A stretch of DNA of 64,000 nt from the NCBI GenBank assembly GCA_029945445.1, contig JAQSCO010000009.1:186001-250000 (forward strand), given 5' to 3'. Source of the DNA: Lacunisphaera sp. Lineage in GTDB: Bacteria; Verrucomicrobiota; Verrucomicrobiia; Opitutales; Opitutaceae. The position numbers and the translations under genes were made by a program. Shown in pieces: positions 61,566 through 64,000 of this stretch. A model generated the notes under the pieces. The model was not told the origin of the DNA. It made no database searches and was given only the letters and a program-made list of their open reading frames with translations. The stretch's first letter is position 1; each line of letters starts with the position of its first letter.

Positions 61566-63740
61566 ATGCGCCTCACCACTGCCTTCGCCTCTCTATCGCT
61601 ATCGTGCCTTCTGCTCGCTGCAGGGAGATCCACGCTCCATGCCGCGGACCAGCCGGTCCAGGTCCGCCTCGCCACCGATGACGAGATCTTCGTGGCCGAA
61701 CTCGGCCTGGCGCTCGGCTATTTTGCCGAGGCCGGCGTCGAGCTCGTGCCCGTCCGGGTGGATGCCTTCGAGAAGGAAGACTATCTGCTGCAGGCCCCGC
61801 TGAACCGCGGCCAGATCGACGCCTGCATCCACTGGTTCCAGCACGCGGTCATTGGCGCCCGCCACAATCTGCCGGTCACCGGCGTGATGGTCTTCAACGA
61901 TGCTCCCGGCATGACGGTGATGGTCGCGAATCGTGTGAAGGACCAGGTCCGGAGCGTGGCGGACTTCAAGGGCCGCCGGGTTGCGCAGGGCGCCGGTTAT
62001 GGCACCAAGAGTGTGATCACAAACTACCTCGCGACGCGCGCCGGGCTGCCCCTGGGCAGCTACACGCCGGTGTTCCTGGAAAATGCCGGCCGGCAGGAGG
62101 CCGTGATCAAGGGACTGCACGACGGCGCGGTCGATGTGATGACGTTCCAGGATCCGGTCACCACCGCGCTGCTGGAGACGAACCTGGTCACCCCGCTCCA
62201 CGACCTGACCACGAAGGAATCGACCACGAAGGTCCTCGGTGCCCCCTGGCTCTCGCAGTGCCTGCTCATGGCGCCGAAGTTCGTCGCCGCGCACCCCGCG
62301 ACCGTGCAGCGCCTCGTGAACGCCTTCGTGCGCACTATGCGCTTCGTGAATACCCACACGGCGGAACAGATCGCGGCCAAGCTACCCGACCGCTATTTCG
62401 CCGGGAAGGACAAGGCGGCGGAGACAAAATTGATCGGGCAGACGCTCCGGACCTATGCGCAAGGTGACTACGGCTTCGATCCGTTGGCCGTGAAACTCGA
62501 GACGGACGTGCTGATGGCGTCGCATTTTGACGACAGTATCGAGGGCAAGTGGCGCCGCGAGGGGGAGAATCCCCGGGTTGATCCTGCGCAGCTCTACACG
62601 AACGAATTTGTCGGCAGGGCCATGAAGGAGTTCGCGGCCGAGCCCGCCAACGCCGGGGTCAGCATCTGGACGCAGAACGTGACCGGCTTCCGCAAGGAGC
62701 ACGGCGCCGTCGGCGGCTACACGAAGAAGTGGGACCTCAGCGACCTGCCGCATTATGTGCCGCAGCAGCAGTTGACCGGCACGCTCCGGATCTGGGGCAA
62801 CAACTACATCAAGGACGGATACCTCGGGGCATACTGGCAGGAGGCCTTCAAGAAGTTCCAGCCGGGTCTCATGATCGAATACAATCTCCCGACGACCGGC
62901 ATTGGCATCCCGTCGCTCTCCGCGCGGGCGTCCGACCTCGCAATGAGCCGGAAGGCGATCCTCATGGACCTGTTGACCTTTGAGCAGGTGTTTCATTATC
63001 CGGTCACGGAAATCTCGGCGGTGACCGGTTCGTATGACGTCTATGGCTGGTCGCCGGCCTTCATCATCGTCGTGCACAAGGACAACCCGCTCACGCAAAT
63101 CAGCCTGAAGCAGCTGGACGGCGTTTTCAGTGGCGCGCGCAACGGCGGCTACGCCGGCAGCGTCTGGCACACGGAGTATCCCTATGCGCGCGGGCCGGAG
63201 GAAAATATCCGCACGTGGGGCCAGCTCGGCCTGACCGGCGAGTGGGCGAACCAGCCGATCCACACCGGCGGACAGTCCTTGCGCGGCAACCAGACCACGC
63301 AGTTCTCCGACATCGTGACCCGTGGCAGCGACCAGTTTGTCGAGGGCTACCAGTCCTTCGCGAACTACATCACGCACGACGGCAAGATCAACAGCTGGAG
63401 CCTGCAGGCGCAGCACGCGATCGCGGCGGACAGGCTGTCCCTGTTCTACGTTTCACCGCTGACGCTTAGCCCGGACATGAAGGAGCTCGCGGTGCAGGCC
63501 TACGACGGCGGCCCCTATGTGCAGCGATCGCTCGAGACCATCCACGACCGGACTTATCCGCTCTACGGACAGTATTTTTTCTACCTGAACCGCGAGCCGG
63601 GCAAACCGGTCGACCCGAAGGTGGCGGAGTTCATGCGCTTCATCCTCAGCCAGGAAGGGCAGGAGTGTGTGCAGCGCGAGGGCCGCTATATTCCGCTCAC
63701 CGTCGACATCGTGCGGGCGCAGCTCAAGAAACTGGAATGA
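61566..63740 (+). CDS. NMT1-type plus PstS-type fused double binding protein
   Basis: This 724-residue protein has a signal peptide (LSLSCLLLAAGRSTLHAAD). Residues about 28-330 are NMT1/THI5-like: FVAELGLALGYFAEAGVELVPV, RGQIDACIHWFQHAVIG, VRSVADFKGRRVAQGAG and LVNAFVRTMRFVNTHTAEQI. Residues about 388-724 are long-type PstS-like: DLSDLPHYVPQQQLTGTLRI, VTGSYDVYGW, VVHKDNPLTQISLKQLDGVF, IRTWGQLGLTGEWANQPIH, tail RAQLKKLE. Two unrelated binding folds on one chain are rare. The fusion joins the two protein types that occur separately at 51943 and elsewhere in this island, suggesting that they handle the same or paired ligands. Confidence 0.87.
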   Translation: MRLTTAFASLSLSCLLLAAGRSTLHAADQPVQVRLATDDEIFVAELGLALGYFAEAGVELVPVRVDAFEKEDYLLQAPLNRGQIDACIHWFQHAVIGARHNLPVTGVMVFNDAPGMTVMVANRVKDQVRSVADFKGRRVAQGAGYGTKSVITNYLATRAGLPLGSYTPVFLENAGRQEAVIKGLHDGAVDVMTFQDPVTTALLETNLVTPLHDLTTKESTTKVLGAPWLSQCLLMAPKFVAAHPATVQRLVNAFVRTMRFVNTHTAEQIAAKLPDRYFAGKDKAAETKLIGQTLRTYAQGDYGFDPLAVKLETDVLMASHFDDSIEGKWRREGENPRVDPAQLYTNEFVGRAMKEFAAEPANAGVSIWTQNVTGFRKEHGAVGGYTKKWDLSDLPHYVPQQQLTGTLRIWGNNYIKDGYLGAYWQEAFKKFQPGLMIEYNLPTTGIGIPSLSARASDLAMSRKAILMDLLTFEQVFHYPVTEISAVTGSYDVYGWSPAFIIVVHKDNPLTQISLKQLDGVFSGARNGGYAGSVWHTEYPYARGPEENIRTWGQLGLTGEWANQPIHTGGQSLRGNQTTQFSDIVTRGSDQFVEGYQSFANYITHDGKINSWSLQAQHAIAADRLSLFYVSPLTLSPDMKELAVQAYDGGPYVQRSLETIHDRTYPLYGQYFFYLNREPGKPVDPKVAEFMRFILSQEGQECVQREGRYIPLTVDIVRAQLKKLE

Positions 63741-63787
63741 GTGTCTGCCGTCGTCATGATGCCCTTATTCCCCAACCCCTTACTCCC

Positions 63788-64000
63788 ATGAAAAACTATC
63801 TCTGCCGATACGTGATCCTTGCGGCGGTCCTGTCGCTGTCCTCCTCCGCCGAGGAGAAGGTCTCCACCGGTCTCGCCATGCAGGAGGCCCGCTCCGAGAA
63901 CCTCAAGATCAAGGGTCCGAAGACCTATTACGCGGCCGACAAATTCGACCTCGGCGACCTGCCGGCCTACGCGCCGAAGGAGAAGGTCACCGGCACGATT
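63788..64000 (+). CDS. PstS-like substrate-binding protein, long type, 5' part only
   Basis: The first 71 codons are visible, and the gene runs off the right edge. A signal peptide (MKNYLCRYVILAAVLSLSSSA) is followed by an extension (RSENLKIKGPKTYY) and the array signature FDLGDLPAYAPKEKVTGTI, matching the entry of the protein at 58174. It starts 47 bp after the fusion gene with no new Pho-box repeats between, so operon 5 continues beyond this window. Confidence 0.8.
   Translation, partial: MKNYLCRYVILAAVLSLSSSAEEKVSTGLAMQEARSENLKIKGPKTYYAADKFDLGDLPAYAPKEKVTGTI

Noticed and set aside
46423-64000. Conventional Pst phosphate ABC operon
   Set aside because: No pstC, pstA, pstB or phoU in the visible sequence; the array has many binders and several fusions.

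Overview
The window is GC-rich, densely coded bacterial chromosome. The TonB-dependent receptors with an N-terminal LSPFKV/LDTFKV-type box, the many signal-peptide proteins, the rhombosortase and the glycoside hydrolase load all suggest a Verrucomicrobiota member, most likely Opitutaceae. That taxonomic placement is inference from gene style; no rRNA or other marker is present. I saw no tRNA, rRNA, insertion sequence, phage gene or CRISPR array.

Region 1 (1-20 kb) looks like a beta-glucan utilisation locus. On the minus strand are a serine hydrolase (cut by the left edge), a GH1 beta-glucosidase, a very large GH94-like protein and a LacI-type regulator. A galactose-mutarotase-like gene lies between them on the plus strand. 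An AT-rich control region then separates LacI from a plus-strand run: TonB receptor, GPH-type sugar symporter, GH30, GH16, a GH2/GH5-like TIM-barrel enzyme and a GH55-like double beta-helix protein with a propeller-like tail. The enzyme set fits beta-1,3/1,6-glucan (laminarin-like) breakdown. A redoxin and a haem/copper monooxygenase-like pair follow by short overlaps.

Region 2 (21.5-34 kb) is mixed. A minus-strand operon encodes a small exported protein, a matrixin-type metalloprotease with a Gly-rich C-terminal sorting tail, and a rhombosortase that probably cleaves that tail. Then come guaB (IMP dehydrogenase), menC and menE (menaquinone), polX (DNA polymerase X), an esterase, a lipoprotein and a TPR protein. 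Heptamer repeats sit at the menC/menE junction and before the next locus.

Region 3 (34.3-44.6 kb) is a sugar-nucleotide operon. rfbF, rfbG and rfbH make CDP-4-keto-3,6-dideoxyhexose. They are followed by two short-chain dehydrogenases, an acetaldehyde dehydrogenase / 4-hydroxy-2-oxovalerate aldolase pair, a ThDP-dependent acetolactate-synthase-like enzyme and a membrane-anchored GT2. This combination predicts a 4-C-branched deoxysugar in which a hydroxy-oxovalerate-derived C4 unit is added at C4, as in erwiniose.

Region 4 (44.7-64 kb, continuing past the right edge) is the most striking. It holds eleven genes carrying twelve PstS-like (PBP-like_2) binding domains, two NMT1/THI5-type binding domains, a TonB receptor, a YncE-like propeller and a small exported protein. 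No ABC permease or ATPase gene is present. Several genes are fusions: double PstS, alpha/beta barrel plus PstS, and NMT1 plus PstS. Each of the five transcription units starts with 7-bp direct repeats at an exact 11-bp period, the layout of Pho boxes. Four of the five have the same 9-bp gap to a -10-like hexamer. I read this as a PhoB-controlled phosphate or organophosphate scavenging island of unusual composition.
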